A stretch of 64,000 nt of DNA from assembly GCF_001514205.1 (NCBI RefSeq), contig NZ_KQ948772.1, positions 26,697 through 90,696 of the forward strand, read 5' to 3'. The stretch is from Streptomyces griseoruber. Lineage in GTDB: Bacteria > Actinomycetota > Actinomycetes > Streptomycetales > Streptomycetaceae. Numbering within the stretch: the stretch's first letter is position 1; the number at the start of each line of letters is the position of its first letter. Positions 15,858-27,025 of this stretch are shown in pieces. Both the position numbers and the translations under genes were made by a program. The notes below the pieces were generated by a model. The model ran no database searches. It was not told the DNA's origin and was given only the letters and a program-made list of their open reading frames with translations.

Positions 15858-17744
15858 TCAGGCGACCGGCTGCGGCTGCGGCTCCGGTTCCTCGAACTGG
15901 GTGCGGTAGAGCTCCGCGTACCGTCCGTCCGCCGCGAGGAGGTCCTCGTGGGTGCCGCGTTCCACGATCCGCCCGGACTCGACGACGAGGATGAGGTCGG
16001 CGGCGCGCACGGTGGACAGGCGGTGGGCGATGACGACGGCGGTGCGGCCGGCCAGCGCCTCGGTGAGGGCCTCCTGGACGGCCGCCTCGGAGGTGTTGTC
16101 GAGGTGGGCGGTGGCCTCGTCGAGGACGACGACCTGCTGGCGGGCGAGGAGCAGCCGGGCGATGGTCATGCGCTGGCGTTCGCCGCCGGAGAGCCGGTAG
16201 CCGCGTTCACCGACGACGGTGTCGAGGCCGTCGGGCAGGGAGCGGACGAGGTCGTCGAGGCGGGCGCGGAGCAGCGCGTCCCACAGTTCGTCCTCCGCGG
16301 CCTCGGGCCGGGCGAGCAGCAGGTTGGCGCGGACCGTGTCGTGGAAGAGGTGGCCGTCCTGGGTGACCATGCCGAGGGTGGCCCGTAGCGAGCCGGCGCC
16401 CAGGTCGCGGACGTCGATCCCGCCGATGCGGACGGCGCCGCCGTCGATGTCGTACAGGCGCGGCAGGAGCTGGGCGATGGTCGACTTCCCGGCGCCGGAG
16501 GAGCCGACGAGCGCCACGGTCTGGCCGGGTTCGGCGCGGAAGGACACCCCGTGCAGGACCTCGTCGCCGCCGCGGGTGTCGAGGGTGGCGACCTCCTCCA
16601 GGGAGGCGAGGGAGACCTTGTCGGCCGACGGGTAGCCGAAGCGGACGTCGTCGAACTCGACGGACACCGGGCCCTCGGGGACCTCGCGGGCGTCCGGTTT
16701 CTCCTCGATGAGCGGCTTCAGGTCGAGCACCTCGAAGACCCGCTCGAAGCTGACCAGGGCGCTCATCACCTCCACGCGTGCCCCGGCGAGCGCCGTGAGC
16801 GGCGCGTACAGGCGGGTCAGCAGGAGCGCGAGCGCGACCACGGCGCCCGGTTCGAGGGTGCCGTTCAGGGCGAGCCGGCCGCCGAGGCCGTAGACGAGGG
16901 CGAGGGCCAGGGCGGAGACGAGGGTCAGGGAGGTGAGGAAGACCGACTGGGCGGTGGCGGTGCGTACGCCGATGTCCCGGACGCGGGCCGCGCGGGCGGC
17001 GAACTCGGCCGACTCCTCCTCGGGGCGTCCGAACAGCTTGACCAGGGTGGCGCCGGGCGCCGAGAACCGCTCGGTCATCCGGGTGCCCATCGCCGCGTTG
17101 AGCGCGGCCGCCTCCCGCTGCATCCCGGCCATCCTGCGGCCCATCCGGCGGGCCGGGACCACGAACACCGGCAGCAGGACCAGCGCCAGCAGGGTGACCT
17201 GCCAGGACAGGGTGAGCATCACGGCGAGCGTGAGCACCAGGGTGACCAGGTTGGACACCACGCCGGAGAGGGTGTTGCTGAACGCGCGCTGGGCGCCGAT
17301 CACATCGTTGTTGAGTCGGGAGACGAGCGCCCCCGTACGAGTACGTGTGAAGAACGCGACCGGCATTTTCTGCACATGATCGAACACGGTCGTGCGCAGA
17401 TCGAGAATGAGTCCCTCCCCGAGCGTCGCCGACAGCCTCCGGCCCAGGATGCCGAGCGCCGCCTCCAGGACCGCGATGAGCGCGATGAGCAGCGCCAGCC
17501 GCACCACCCGGTCGGGGTCGCCGTGCGACACGATCGCGTCGACGACCCGGCCGGCGAGTACGGGGGTCGCGACCGCGAGCAGCGCGGTCACCACCCCGAG
17601 CAGCACGAACAGCGTCATACGGCGGCGGTGCGGCCGGGCGAACGCGCCGATGCGGCGCAGTGTGGCGGGGTCGAAGGGGCGGCGTTCCTGCTGGGAGTTC
17701 ATGACGCTGTACAGCTGCGTCATGGCAACGGCATCCATGCTCAT
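15858..17744 (-). CDS. ABC exporter half-transporter (permease-ATPase fusion)
   Basis: 628 residues, MsbA/Lmr-type. Six transmembrane helices in residues ~40-340, with the coupling segment TRTGALVSRLNNDV. The nucleotide-binding domain spans ~375-615: Walker A GSSGAGKS, Q-loop VTQDGHLF, signature LSGGERQRM, Walker B VVVLDEAT, H-loop VIAHRLS. Works as a homodimer or with another half transporter; substrate unknown. The ATG is only ~8 bp from a -10-like TACGGT, so a leaderless message is likely. The SoxR-box-like palindrome in its promoter suggests induction by redox-active compounds. Confidence 0.93.
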   Translation of the reverse strand: MSMDAVAMTQLYSVMNSQQERRPFDPATLRRIGAFARPHRRRMTLFVLLGVVTALLAVATPVLAGRVVDAIVSHGDPDRVVRLALLIALIAVLEAALGILGRRLSATLGEGLILDLRTTVFDHVQKMPVAFFTRTRTGALVSRLNNDVIGAQRAFSNTLSGVVSNLVTLVLTLAVMLTLSWQVTLLALVLLPVFVVPARRMGRRMAGMQREAAALNAAMGTRMTERFSAPGATLVKLFGRPEEESAEFAARAARVRDIGVRTATAQSVFLTSLTLVSALALALVYGLGGRLALNGTLEPGAVVALALLLTRLYAPLTALAGARVEVMSALVSFERVFEVLDLKPLIEEKPDAREVPEGPVSVEFDDVRFGYPSADKVSLASLEEVATLDTRGGDEVLHGVSFRAEPGQTVALVGSSGAGKSTIAQLLPRLYDIDGGAVRIGGIDVRDLGAGSLRATLGMVTQDGHLFHDTVRANLLLARPEAAEDELWDALLRARLDDLVRSLPDGLDTVVGERGYRLSGGERQRMTIARLLLARQQVVVLDEATAHLDNTSEAAVQEALTEALAGRTAVVIAHRLSTVRAADLILVVESGRIVERGTHEDLLAADGRYAELYRTQFEEPEPQPQPVA

Positions 17745-17751
17745 GGGAGCG

Positions 17752-17782
17752 ACCGTAGAACCTCAAGCTTCCTCGAGGTCAA
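17752..17782 (-). promoter_or_regulatory. SoxR-box-like promoter of the ABC exporter
   Basis: Reading leftward, TTGACC (17782-17777) and TACGGT (17757-17752) are separated by 19 bp, the overlong spacing typical of MerR-family activated promoters. Within the spacer lies CCTCAAG-N4-CTCGAGG (17761-17778 on plus), a 7-4-7 palindrome with one mismatch that matches the SoxR-box layout CCTCAAG-N4-CTTGAGG. In Streptomyces, SoxR is known to control ABC transporter and oxidoreductase genes in response to redox-active metabolites. No soxR gene is in this window. Confidence 0.6.
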
Positions 17783-17806
17783 CCCCCGCCCCGCTTTCCC
17801 TCGCCG

Positions 17807-17860
17807 GAAGGACCGCCCGAAGGACCGCCCCGAGGACCGCCCGAAGGCCCAGCCGAAGGA
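17807..17860. repeat. Imperfect 11-12-bp tandem repeats before the start of the flippase-like gene
   Basis: GAAGGACCGCCC occurs at 17807-17818 and 17819-17830. Shortened or mutated copies follow at 17832-17842 and 17843-17853, ending in GAAGGA at 17855, which serves as the ribosome site for ATG 17865. Several potential Shine-Dalgarno copies in a row could slip and tune translation. Confidence 0.6.
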
Positions 17861-17864
17861 TCCG

Positions 17865-18896
17865 ATGACCGTACGTAATGCTCCGTCCCCGCTTCCGCAA
17901 CCCGCTGTTGGGACCGCGCGGAAAACCTCTCCCCCTGTGACAGCGGTTCCGCTCCCCTCGCTCCCCCGGCGCTTCCCCCTCCGCCGGGTCCTGTGTCTGC
18001 TCCCGCTCCTGCTGGTCACCGTGGTCGCGGTGCGCCACCGCTCGGTGCTCGCCGAGGGCTTCGGTCATCTGCGGACCGCGCAGTGGCCCTGGCTGCTGGC
18101 CGCGGCCGGGGCCACCTGTCTGACCTGGGTCGCCGCGGCCGTCACCCGGCAGGGGGCGGTGGTGCAACGGCTGCCCCGGCTCCGGCTGCTCGCCACGCAG
18201 TTCGCGGCGGGCGCGGCCAACCATCTGCTGCCGACGGGGCTGGGCGCGAGCGCGGTCAACCTGCGGTTCATGACGGTGTGCGGGGTGCCGCTGGCCCGTT
18301 CCTCGGCGGCCCTCGCGCTGTATCTGCTGGCGGAGGGCGTGGCCAGGGTGGGTCTGCTGGCCACCCTGCTGCTGGTCTTCCCCGACGCGCTGCGGTTCGG
18401 CTCGCTGCTGCCGCACGGGGCGGTCGGCCCGCTGCTGGGCGCGCTGGTGGCGGTCGTGCTCCTGGCGGCGGCCGCGCTGACCTTCGTACGGCGGCTGCGG
18501 ACGGCCGTGTTCTCGTTCCTGCGCACCGCGCTCGGCGAGGCCCGTTCGGTGCACACCTGCCCGGCCCGGGCGGCGGCCCTGTGGGGCGGCTCCCTGGCGT
18601 TCCCGGTGCTCCAGGCGGCCGGACTGGCGGCGGTGGGGCAGGCGTTGGGCCTGCCGGTCCCGCCGGTCCACATGGCGGTGGCCTACCTCGCGGCGACGGT
18701 GGCGGTGGCCCTGGTGCCCACCCCGGGAGGCATCGGCTCGGTGGAGGCGGCCCTGATCGTGGCCCTGGTCGCGGCGGGCGGCCCGCTGGCCCTCGCCACC
18801 GCGGTCGTCCTCACCTACCGCGTCATCACCGTGTGGCTGCCGCTGGTGCCGGGGGCGGTGACGCTCGGGGCGCTGGTGCGCTGGAAGGTGATCTGA
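17865..18896 (+). CDS. Integral membrane protein, lysylphosphatidylglycerol-synthase transmembrane (UPF0104) family
   Basis: 343 residues with about eight transmembrane helices and no catalytic domain. The pattern VAAAVTRQGAVVQRL, LLPTGLGASAVNLRF, and later ALVPTPGGIGSVEAALI is the signature of the flippase-like half of MprF, found alone in many actinobacteria. It could move a lipid or glycolipid across the membrane; substrate unknown. ATG with GAAGGA. Divergent from the ABC exporter, which may share promoter control. Confidence 0.82.
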   Translation: MTVRNAPSPLPQPAVGTARKTSPPVTAVPLPSLPRRFPLRRVLCLLPLLLVTVVAVRHRSVLAEGFGHLRTAQWPWLLAAAGATCLTWVAAAVTRQGAVVQRLPRLRLLATQFAAGAANHLLPTGLGASAVNLRFMTVCGVPLARSSAALALYLLAEGVARVGLLATLLLVFPDALRFGSLLPHGAVGPLLGALVAVVLLAAAALTFVRRLRTAVFSFLRTALGEARSVHTCPARAAALWGGSLAFPVLQAAGLAAVGQALGLPVPPVHMAVAYLAATVAVALVPTPGGIGSVEAALIVALVAAGGPLALATAVVLTYRVITVWLPLVPGAVTLGALVRWKVI

Positions 18897-19122
18897 ACAC
18901 CCCCGTGCGCGGGAGCACATGGGGTGCCCGGAAGTCGCCGTCGGGACGTCCCTGGGGTGCGAACCGCCGTGCCCGATACGGCAGGATGGACGGTTGCGCC
19001 CGCTCGTGGCGGACGCGACCGCACATCCCGTGAACAAGCAGGTGACAAGTGACGAGACTTCACATCCGGCCGTCGGCGGGCTTCTTCGCCCTCCCCGCGG
19101 AGCGACCCGCCGGAGGTGACCG
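18897..19122. other. Intergenic region, nothing convincing seen
   Basis: 226 bp between two rightward genes. A weak CACCCC/GGGGTG pairing lies just after the upstream stop, too short to call a terminator. GGAGGTGACCG provides the ribosome site for the downstream GTG start. Confidence 0.4.
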
Positions 19123-20247
19123 GTGAACCGCGCGCTGACCCTGGACGACCTCGTCCTCGCCGGGATCGCCCTGGCCACGGGGTTCCTCGTGGCCTTCCTG
19201 TCGCGGACACTGCTGCGCTGGCTGGGCAAGCACGCCAAGCGCACCAGGTGGAGCGGTGACGACGTCATCGTGGACGCGCTGCGCACGGTGGTGCCGTGGG
19301 CGGCGATCGCGGGCGGCGCGGCGGCCGCGGCGGCGGTGCTGCCGCTGACGAAGACGGTCCAGCACACCGTCAACCAGTGCCTGACGGTGCTGCTGATCTT
19401 CGTGGTGACGGTGTCGGCGGCCCGGGTGATCGCCGGTCTGGTGCAGGCGCTGACCCAGTCCCGCTCCGGAGTCGCCGGCTCCGCCACGATCTTCGTGAAC
19501 ATCACGCGCGTGCTGGTGCTGGCCATCGGCTTCCTGGTGATGCTCCAGTCGCTCGGCATCTCCATAGCCCCGATGCTCACCGCGCTGGGCGTCGGTGGTC
19601 TGGCCGTGGCGCTGGCCCTCCAGGACACCCTCGCCAACCTGTTCGCGGGCATCCACATCCTCGCCTCGAAGACCGTCCAGCCCGGTGACTACATCAAGCT
19701 GAGCAGCAATGAGGAGGGGTACGTCGAGGACATCAACTGGCGGCAGACCACGGTCCGGGCGCTGTCGAACAACCTGATCGTGATCCCCAACGGGCAGCTC
19801 GCCAAGGCCAACATGACCAACTTCATGCGGCCCGAGCAGCAGTTGACGGTCCTGGTGCAGGTGGGCGTGGCCTACGACAGCGATCTGGAGCACGTGGAGC
19901 GGGTGACCATGGAGGTGGTCGCCGAGGTGATGACGGAGATCGCCGGCGCGGTCCCGGACCATGAACCGGCCGTCCGTTTCCACACCTTCGGCGACTCCCG
20001 CATCGGCTTCACGGTGATCCTGGGCGTCGGCGAGTTCAGCGACCAGTACCGGATCAAGCACGAGTTCATCAAGCGGCTGCACCGGCGCTACCGCGAGGAG
20101 GGCATCCGGGTGCCGGCCCCGGCCCGCAACATCTCGCTCCAGCAGGGGGCGGTCGTCATCCCGCAGCAGCGCACCGGCACCGGCACTGCCGAACCGGCCG
20201 AAGCGGCCGAAGCGGCCGAGACGGCTCCGGCGCGGCTGGAGGGCTGA
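19123..20247 (+). CDS. MscS-family small-conductance mechanosensitive channel
   Basis: 374 residues. Three or four N-terminal helices are followed by the pore helix (PMLTALGVGGLAVALALQDT, then LANLFAGIHI) and the conserved MscS beta-domain segment GDYIKLSSNEEGYVEDINWR, which ends in PNGQLAKANMTNF. A cytoplasmic alpha/beta domain and an Ala/Glu-rich tail complete it. Such channels release solutes on hypo-osmotic shock. GTG start with a strong GGAGGTGA site. Single gene, convergent with the aminopeptidase. Confidence 0.9.
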   Translation: MNRALTLDDLVLAGIALATGFLVAFLSRTLLRWLGKHAKRTRWSGDDVIVDALRTVVPWAAIAGGAAAAAAVLPLTKTVQHTVNQCLTVLLIFVVTVSAARVIAGLVQALTQSRSGVAGSATIFVNITRVLVLAIGFLVMLQSLGISIAPMLTALGVGGLAVALALQDTLANLFAGIHILASKTVQPGDYIKLSSNEEGYVEDINWRQTTVRALSNNLIVIPNGQLAKANMTNFMRPEQQLTVLVQVGVAYDSDLEHVERVTMEVVAEVMTEIAGAVPDHEPAVRFHTFGDSRIGFTVILGVGEFSDQYRIKHEFIKRLHRRYREEGIRVPAPARNISLQQGAVVIPQQRTGTGTAEPAEAAEAAETAPARLEG

Positions 20248-20272
20248 TCCACCGGGCTGATCCGCCAGGCGG

Positions 20273-20355
20273 GGGCCCGTCCCGGGGCCGGGTCGGCGGC
20301 GAGCCGCGCCGACCGCGGGCCCACGCCCCCGAGGGCCGGCCCGCGGGACGGGTCC
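20273..20355. terminator. Possible bidirectional terminator between convergent genes
   Basis: GGGCCCGTCCCG (20273-20284) can pair with CGGGACGGGTCC (20344-20355) with one wobble position. The intervening GC-rich sequence offers further pairing. Its place between the ends of the channel and aminopeptidase genes fits a shared terminator; there is no T-run, as often in Streptomyces. Confidence 0.4.
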
Positions 20356-20359
20356 CGGC

Positions 20360-21925
20360 TCAGAGCGTCGCCGAGTTCTCGTGCCAACGAGCCCCCGACT
20401 TGTTGCGCGGGGCCGTGAGGGACGGTGTCACCGGGGTGACCGTCCAGTCCGGGTGGCCGGGCATCCTCGGGGTGGTCGTGCCGTAGAGCCAGTCCCGCAG
20501 GAACCCGGAGACGTCCTGGCCGGAGACCTGGCGGGCGACGGCGATGTAGTCCTCCGTGGACGCGGAGGAGTTGCGGAAGCGGGCCAGGAACGCCCGCTCC
20601 ACCGCGTGGAAGGCGTCCTCGCCGATCAGCTGCCGCAGGGCGTACAGGACGAGGACGCCGCCCAGGTAGCGCTGGCTGTCGAAGAGGTTGGCCGCGTTCG
20701 GCGCGGCGACGGGGCCGGAACTGCGCCGCCACTGGTCGCCGCGTGCGTACGTGTCCTTCATCCGGGCCTCGAACGTGGTCAGGCCCAGGGAGTCCGGCCA
20801 GCCGCGCTCGTAGCGGTAGAGCAGCCCGTAGAAGTCGGCGTGGCCCTCGTTGAGCCAGAGGTCGGCCCAGGTGGCGGGGCTGACGCTGTTCCCGAAGTAG
20901 GAGTGGACCAGCTCGTGCATCATGTGCGAGCCGATCTTCGGCTCCGCCTGGAGCAGGAAGTTCGGCTTGTACAGGGTGAGGGTCTGGGTCTCCAGGCCGG
21001 TGAAGTCGAAGGCGGCGGGGTCGTCGGAGTTGCAGGGCAGCAGCCCGTACGTCTCGAAGGGGTACGCGCCGAGCCGCTGCTCGAGCCACTCCACCAGGCC
21101 CGGGGTGAGGGCGAGGGCGGGCTCCAGCGCCTCGGCCCGGGCGGCGGGGACGACATCGCGCAGCGGCAGCCCGTGCGGGCCCTGCCGGTCCTTGACGACG
21201 TAGTCGCCGACCGTGATCTGCACCAGCTCGGTGGCGATCGGCGAGCGGGAGCGGTAGGTGTACGCGGTCCGGTCGCCGGCCAGGTTCTCGGTGCACACCA
21301 GGGCGCCGCTCGCGACGGCCTTGAGAGCGGCCGGGACCGTGATGCGGACGGTGAGGCCGGCCTTGTCCGACGGGTGGTCGTTGCAGGGGAACACGGTGTG
21401 CGCCGAGTCGGGCTGCGGGCACAGGGCGAACCCGTCGGGGGTGGGCACCCAGGCGGTGTGCGGGAGCGAGCGGCGCGGGTCGGCCGTGTACGTCACCCGG
21501 ACGGTGGCCCGGGCGCGGTCGGCGAGGGCGCGGGCCGGTGTGATCCTCAGCTTCTCGTCCACCTGTTCGAACTCCGCCGCACGGCCGTCGACGCTCACGG
21601 ACGCTATGTCCAGGCCGAGGGCGTCCAGGGAGAGGCGGGACAGGCACTGGGTGGTGCGGACCTCCAGGGTCGCCGTGGCGTCGACCAGGGCGGTCGTGGC
21701 GTCGTAGGAGAGGTCGAGGTGGTACGAGGTGACGCGGTAGCCGTCGTTGCCGAGGGCCGGGAAGACCGGGTCACCGAGGGTCTCGGGGGCCGGGACGGCG
21801 GCCGTCCCGGCGCCGTCCGTCCTGCCGCCCGCGGGAGCCGCCTGGGCCGTGTTGCCCCCGACGACGACGGCCGCGGTGCCGATGAGGGCCGCGGCGGGGC
21901 CCGTCACTCTGGTGCGATATCTCAT
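20360..21925 (-). CDS. Secreted M1-family zinc metalloaminopeptidase
   Basis: 521 residues. Signal peptide MRYRTRVTGPAAALIGTAAV ends near NTAQAAPA. The M1 catalytic domain carries HELVHSYFGNSV (HExxH, ~residues 344-348) and the third ligand Glu in LWLNEGHADFYG. The usual NEGFA is NEGHA here, and the GAMEN exopeptidase loop is replaced by a GLETQTL-type loop, both seen in a secreted actinobacterial branch. It releases N-terminal residues from peptides outside the cell; exact specificity unknown. Divergent from icd across 218 bp. Confidence 0.88.
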   Translation of the reverse strand: MRYRTRVTGPAAALIGTAAVVVGGNTAQAAPAGGRTDGAGTAAVPAPETLGDPVFPALGNDGYRVTSYHLDLSYDATTALVDATATLEVRTTQCLSRLSLDALGLDIASVSVDGRAAEFEQVDEKLRITPARALADRARATVRVTYTADPRRSLPHTAWVPTPDGFALCPQPDSAHTVFPCNDHPSDKAGLTVRITVPAALKAVASGALVCTENLAGDRTAYTYRSRSPIATELVQITVGDYVVKDRQGPHGLPLRDVVPAARAEALEPALALTPGLVEWLEQRLGAYPFETYGLLPCNSDDPAAFDFTGLETQTLTLYKPNFLLQAEPKIGSHMMHELVHSYFGNSVSPATWADLWLNEGHADFYGLLYRYERGWPDSLGLTTFEARMKDTYARGDQWRRSSGPVAAPNAANLFDSQRYLGGVLVLYALRQLIGEDAFHAVERAFLARFRNSSASTEDYIAVARQVSGQDVSGFLRDWLYGTTTPRMPGHPDWTVTPVTPSLTAPRNKSGARWHENSATL

Positions 21926-22101
21926 GATCCGCTTTCGCTCGGGCGGCCGGATGGTCGGTCCGGCCGGTGGAGGAGGTCGACTCTCTACCCCCTGGACCAC
22001 CGGATCCGGCCGATCGGTTGCCCGTACGGCGGACATCGGACCGAAAAATGTGAGCGGACCCCGGGCGGACCCCTGTCGAGCCCGCCCTCGTCACGAGATA
22101 T

Positions 22102-22113
22102 CTTGATGTCGAG
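22102..22113. promoter_or_regulatory. Imperfect palindrome upstream of icd
   Basis: CTTGA-TG-TCGAG sits about 30 bp before the icd GTG in an AT-richer patch (GAGATATCTTGATGTCGAG). It may overlap promoter elements. The binding factor is unknown. Confidence 0.35.
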
Positions 22114-22143
22114 CAATGTTGCAGACGTGGAGCGGAGCACCCG

Positions 22144-24363
<2,220 letters not shown>

Positions 24364-24380
24364 CGCACCCCGCTCCACCC

Positions 24381-24421
24381 CGTGCCCCGGCCGGCAACTC
24401 CCGGCCGGGGCACGGCTTTTG
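24381..24421 (+). terminator. Strong intrinsic terminator after icd
   Basis: A perfect 14-bp stem (24381-24394 with 24401-24414) and 6-nt loop, followed by GCTTTT, begins 17 bp after the icd stop. Textbook rho-independent structure. Confidence 0.92.
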
Positions 24422-24547
24422 TGTCGAGTGTGTCAGTCCGATGTCACGTTTTTTGCAGATCGGTTCGGACCCGCCCGGCCGTGCTTTCCTCCTCGCACGT
24501 CCCCCGCTCTCACCCGCACGCAGAGCACAAGGAGCACGAGGAGCACC

Positions 24548-25858
24548 ATGAGCACGCAAGCCGACACCTCGGCCTGGTCGTTCGAGACCCGGCAGATCCA
24601 CGCCGGAGCCGTCCCCGACCCGGCCACCGGCGCCCGCGCCACCCCGATCTACCAGACCACGTCCTTCGTGTTCCGGGACACCCAGCACGCCGCCGACCTG
24701 TTCGCGCTCGCGGAGCCGGGCAACATCTACACCCGGATCCACAACCCCACCCAGGACGTCCTCGAACAGCGGATCGCCGCGCTGGAGGGCGGCGTCGCCG
24801 CCGTCGCGCTGTCGTCCGGGCAGGCGGCGGAGACCCTCGCGATCCTGACGGTGGCGAGCGCGGGCGACCACATCGTCTCCAGCACGTCCCTCTACGGCGG
24901 CACGTACAACCTGCTGCGGCACACCCTGCCGAGGTTCGGCATCGAGGTGTCGTTCGTGGACGACCCGGACGACGCGGAGGCCTGGCGGGCGGCGATCCGG
25001 CCGAACACCAAGGCGCTGTTCGCGGAGTCGCTCGGCAACCCGCGAGGCAACGTCCTCGACATCCGGGCGGTCGCGGACGTGGCGCACGCGGCGGGCGTCC
25101 CGCTCATCGTGGACAACACCGTGCCGACGCCGTATCTGGTGCGGCCCATCGAGCACGGCGCGGACGTCGTCGTGCATTCGGCGACCAAGTTCCTCGGCGG
25201 GCACGGCACCACCATCGCCGGTGTGGTGGTGGACGCCGGCACCTTCGACTTCGGCGCGCACCCGGACCGCTTCCCCGACTTCAGCGAGCCCGACCCCAGC
25301 TACCACGGCCTGCGGTACTGGCCGGCGCTCGGCCCCGGGGCGTACGCGATCAAGCTGCGGGTGCAGCTGCTGCGCGACCTCGGTCCGGCGCTCTCCCCGC
25401 ACTCGGCGTTCCTGCTGCTCCAGGGCGTGGAGACGCTGAGCCTGCGCATCGAGCGGCACTCGGCGAACGCGCTGGCGCTCGCACAGTGGCTGGAGCGGCG
25501 GGACGAGGTCGCCGTCGTCCACTACCCGGGCCTGGAGTCCAGCAGGTGGTACGAGGCGGGGCAGCGGTACCTGCCCCAGGGCGCGGGCGCCATCGTCTCC
25601 TTCGAGCTGCGGGACGGCATCGAGGCGGGCAAGCGGTTCGTGGACGCGGTGGAGCTGTTCAGCCATCTGGCGAACATCGGCGATGTGCGCAGCCTGATCA
25701 TCCACCCGGCCTCCACGACCCACAGCCAGCTCGACGAGGAGCAGCTCACGGCGACCGGCACCTCGCCGGGCCTGGTGCGGCTGTCGGTCGGCATCGAGAA
25801 CCTCGCCGATCTCAAGGCCGACCTGGAGGCGGGTTTCCGCGCGGCCAAGGGCGCCTAG
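24548..25858 (+). CDS. metY: O-acetylhomoserine sulfhydrylase (MetY-type)
   Basis: 436 residues, Cys/Met-metabolism PLP enzyme. It makes homocysteine from O-acetylhomoserine and sulfide. Motifs: FETRQIHAGA at the start, YQTTSFVF, YTRIHNPTQDVLE, and the PLP lysine in VVHSATKFLGGHGT. The length and the HPASTTHSQL segment are typical of MetY rather than cystathionine synthase. ATG preceded by AAGGAGCACGAGGAGC. Its TAG directly abuts the metX GTG, forming the direct-sulfhydrylation pair for methionine. The 127-bp leader shows no SAM riboswitch. Confidence 0.93.
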   Translation: MSTQADTSAWSFETRQIHAGAVPDPATGARATPIYQTTSFVFRDTQHAADLFALAEPGNIYTRIHNPTQDVLEQRIAALEGGVAAVALSSGQAAETLAILTVASAGDHIVSSTSLYGGTYNLLRHTLPRFGIEVSFVDDPDDAEAWRAAIRPNTKALFAESLGNPRGNVLDIRAVADVAHAAGVPLIVDNTVPTPYLVRPIEHGADVVVHSATKFLGGHGTTIAGVVVDAGTFDFGAHPDRFPDFSEPDPSYHGLRYWPALGPGAYAIKLRVQLLRDLGPALSPHSAFLLLQGVETLSLRIERHSANALALAQWLERRDEVAVVHYPGLESSRWYEAGQRYLPQGAGAIVSFELRDGIEAGKRFVDAVELFSHLANIGDVRSLIIHPASTTHSQLDEEQLTATGTSPGLVRLSVGIENLADLKADLEAGFRAAKGA

Positions 25859-27025
25859 GTGACGCTGCCGAAGGAGGTCTCCCTGCCACCGGCCACCGGC
25901 GCCTGGCGGGAGGGGGACCCGCCCGGGAGGCGGCGCTGGTACCCGGCCGAGCGGCCCCTCGCGCTGGAGGCGGGCGGTGAACTGCCGGGCGTACGACTGG
26001 CGTTCGAGACCTGGGGGAGGCTCGCGCCGGATGCCTCCAACGCCGTGCTGGTGCTGCACGCGCTCACCGGGGACAGCCATGTCGCCGGAGACGCCGGGGA
26101 GGGGCATCCGACGGCCGGCTGGTGGGACGCGCTGGTCGGACCGGGGCGGCCGCTGGACACCGACCGCTGGTTCGTGGTCGCGCCCAACGTGCTCGGCGGC
26201 TGCCAGGGCAGTACGGGCCCGGCCTCGACGCGTCCCGACGGACACCGGAGCTGGGGCGGGGCCTTCCCCTTCCTGACCCAGCGCGACCAGGTCGCCGCCG
26301 AGGCGGGGCTCGCGGACGCCCTCGGGGTGGCGCGCTGGGCGCTGGTCGTCGGCGGATCGATGGGCGGGATGCGGGCGGTGGAGTGGGCCGTGTCCCACCC
26401 GGAGCGGGTCGGTGCGCTGCTGCTGCTCGCCACGACGGCGGCGGCGAGCGCGGAGCAGATCGCCTGGGCGCAGATCCAGGTCGGGGCCGTGCGCGCCGAC
26501 CCGCACTGGCAGGGCGGCGACTACCACGACACCGGCCGCGGCCCCCACACCGGACTGGGCCTCGCCCGTCGGCTCGCCCATGTCACCTACCGCAGCGAGC
26601 CGGAGCTGCGGACCCGTTTCGGCCGTGCGCCCCAGGAGAGGGAGGACCCCTTCCGGGGCGGGCGCTACCAGGTGGGCTCGTATCTCGACCACCACGCGGC
26701 CAAGCTGGTACGGCGGTTCGACGCGGCCAGCTATGTGGTGCTGTCCGAGGCGATGAACGCGCACGACGTCGGCCGGGGCCGGGGCGGTACGCGGGCCGCT
26801 CTCGGCCGGGTGACCGCGCCGACCCTGGTGGCCGGCGTGGACTCCGACCGCCTCTATCCGCTCGCCCAGCAGGCCGAGCTGGCGGCCCTGATCCCGTCCG
26901 CCGACCGGCTCCGGGTGATCGGGTCGCCGTACGGCCACGACGGGTTCCTGATCGAGACGGACCAGGTCGCCGCGCTCGTCCGGGAGATCCTCGGCCCGGG
27001 GGTCACCAGTCCCGGGTGGCGATGA
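25859..27025 (+). CDS. metX: Homoserine O-acetyltransferase
   Basis: 388 residues, alpha/beta-hydrolase fold. It acetylates homoserine with acetyl-CoA, feeding MetY immediately upstream. Nucleophile elbow VVGGSMGGMRAVEW (GxSMGG), VLHALTGDSH near the oxyanion loop, and the late Asp (AGVDSDRLYP) and His (SPYGHDGFLIE) of the triad are all present. GTG start immediately after the metY stop, so translation is coupled. Its last 23 bp overlap the opposite-strand gene at 27003. Confidence 0.94.
   Translation: MTLPKEVSLPPATGAWREGDPPGRRRWYPAERPLALEAGGELPGVRLAFETWGRLAPDASNAVLVLHALTGDSHVAGDAGEGHPTAGWWDALVGPGRPLDTDRWFVVAPNVLGGCQGSTGPASTRPDGHRSWGGAFPFLTQRDQVAAEAGLADALGVARWALVVGGSMGGMRAVEWAVSHPERVGALLLLATTAAASAEQIAWAQIQVGAVRADPHWQGGDYHDTGRGPHTGLGLARRLAHVTYRSEPELRTRFGRAPQEREDPFRGGRYQVGSYLDHHAAKLVRRFDAASYVVLSEAMNAHDVGRGRGGTRAALGRVTAPTLVAGVDSDRLYPLAQQAELAALIPSADRLRVIGSPYGHDGFLIETDQVAALVREILGPGVTSPGWR

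Noticed and set aside
24421..24547. SAM riboswitch before metY
   Set aside because: None of the SAM-I or SAM-IV conserved blocks could be found; only a weak GTCCGA/TCGGAC pairing.
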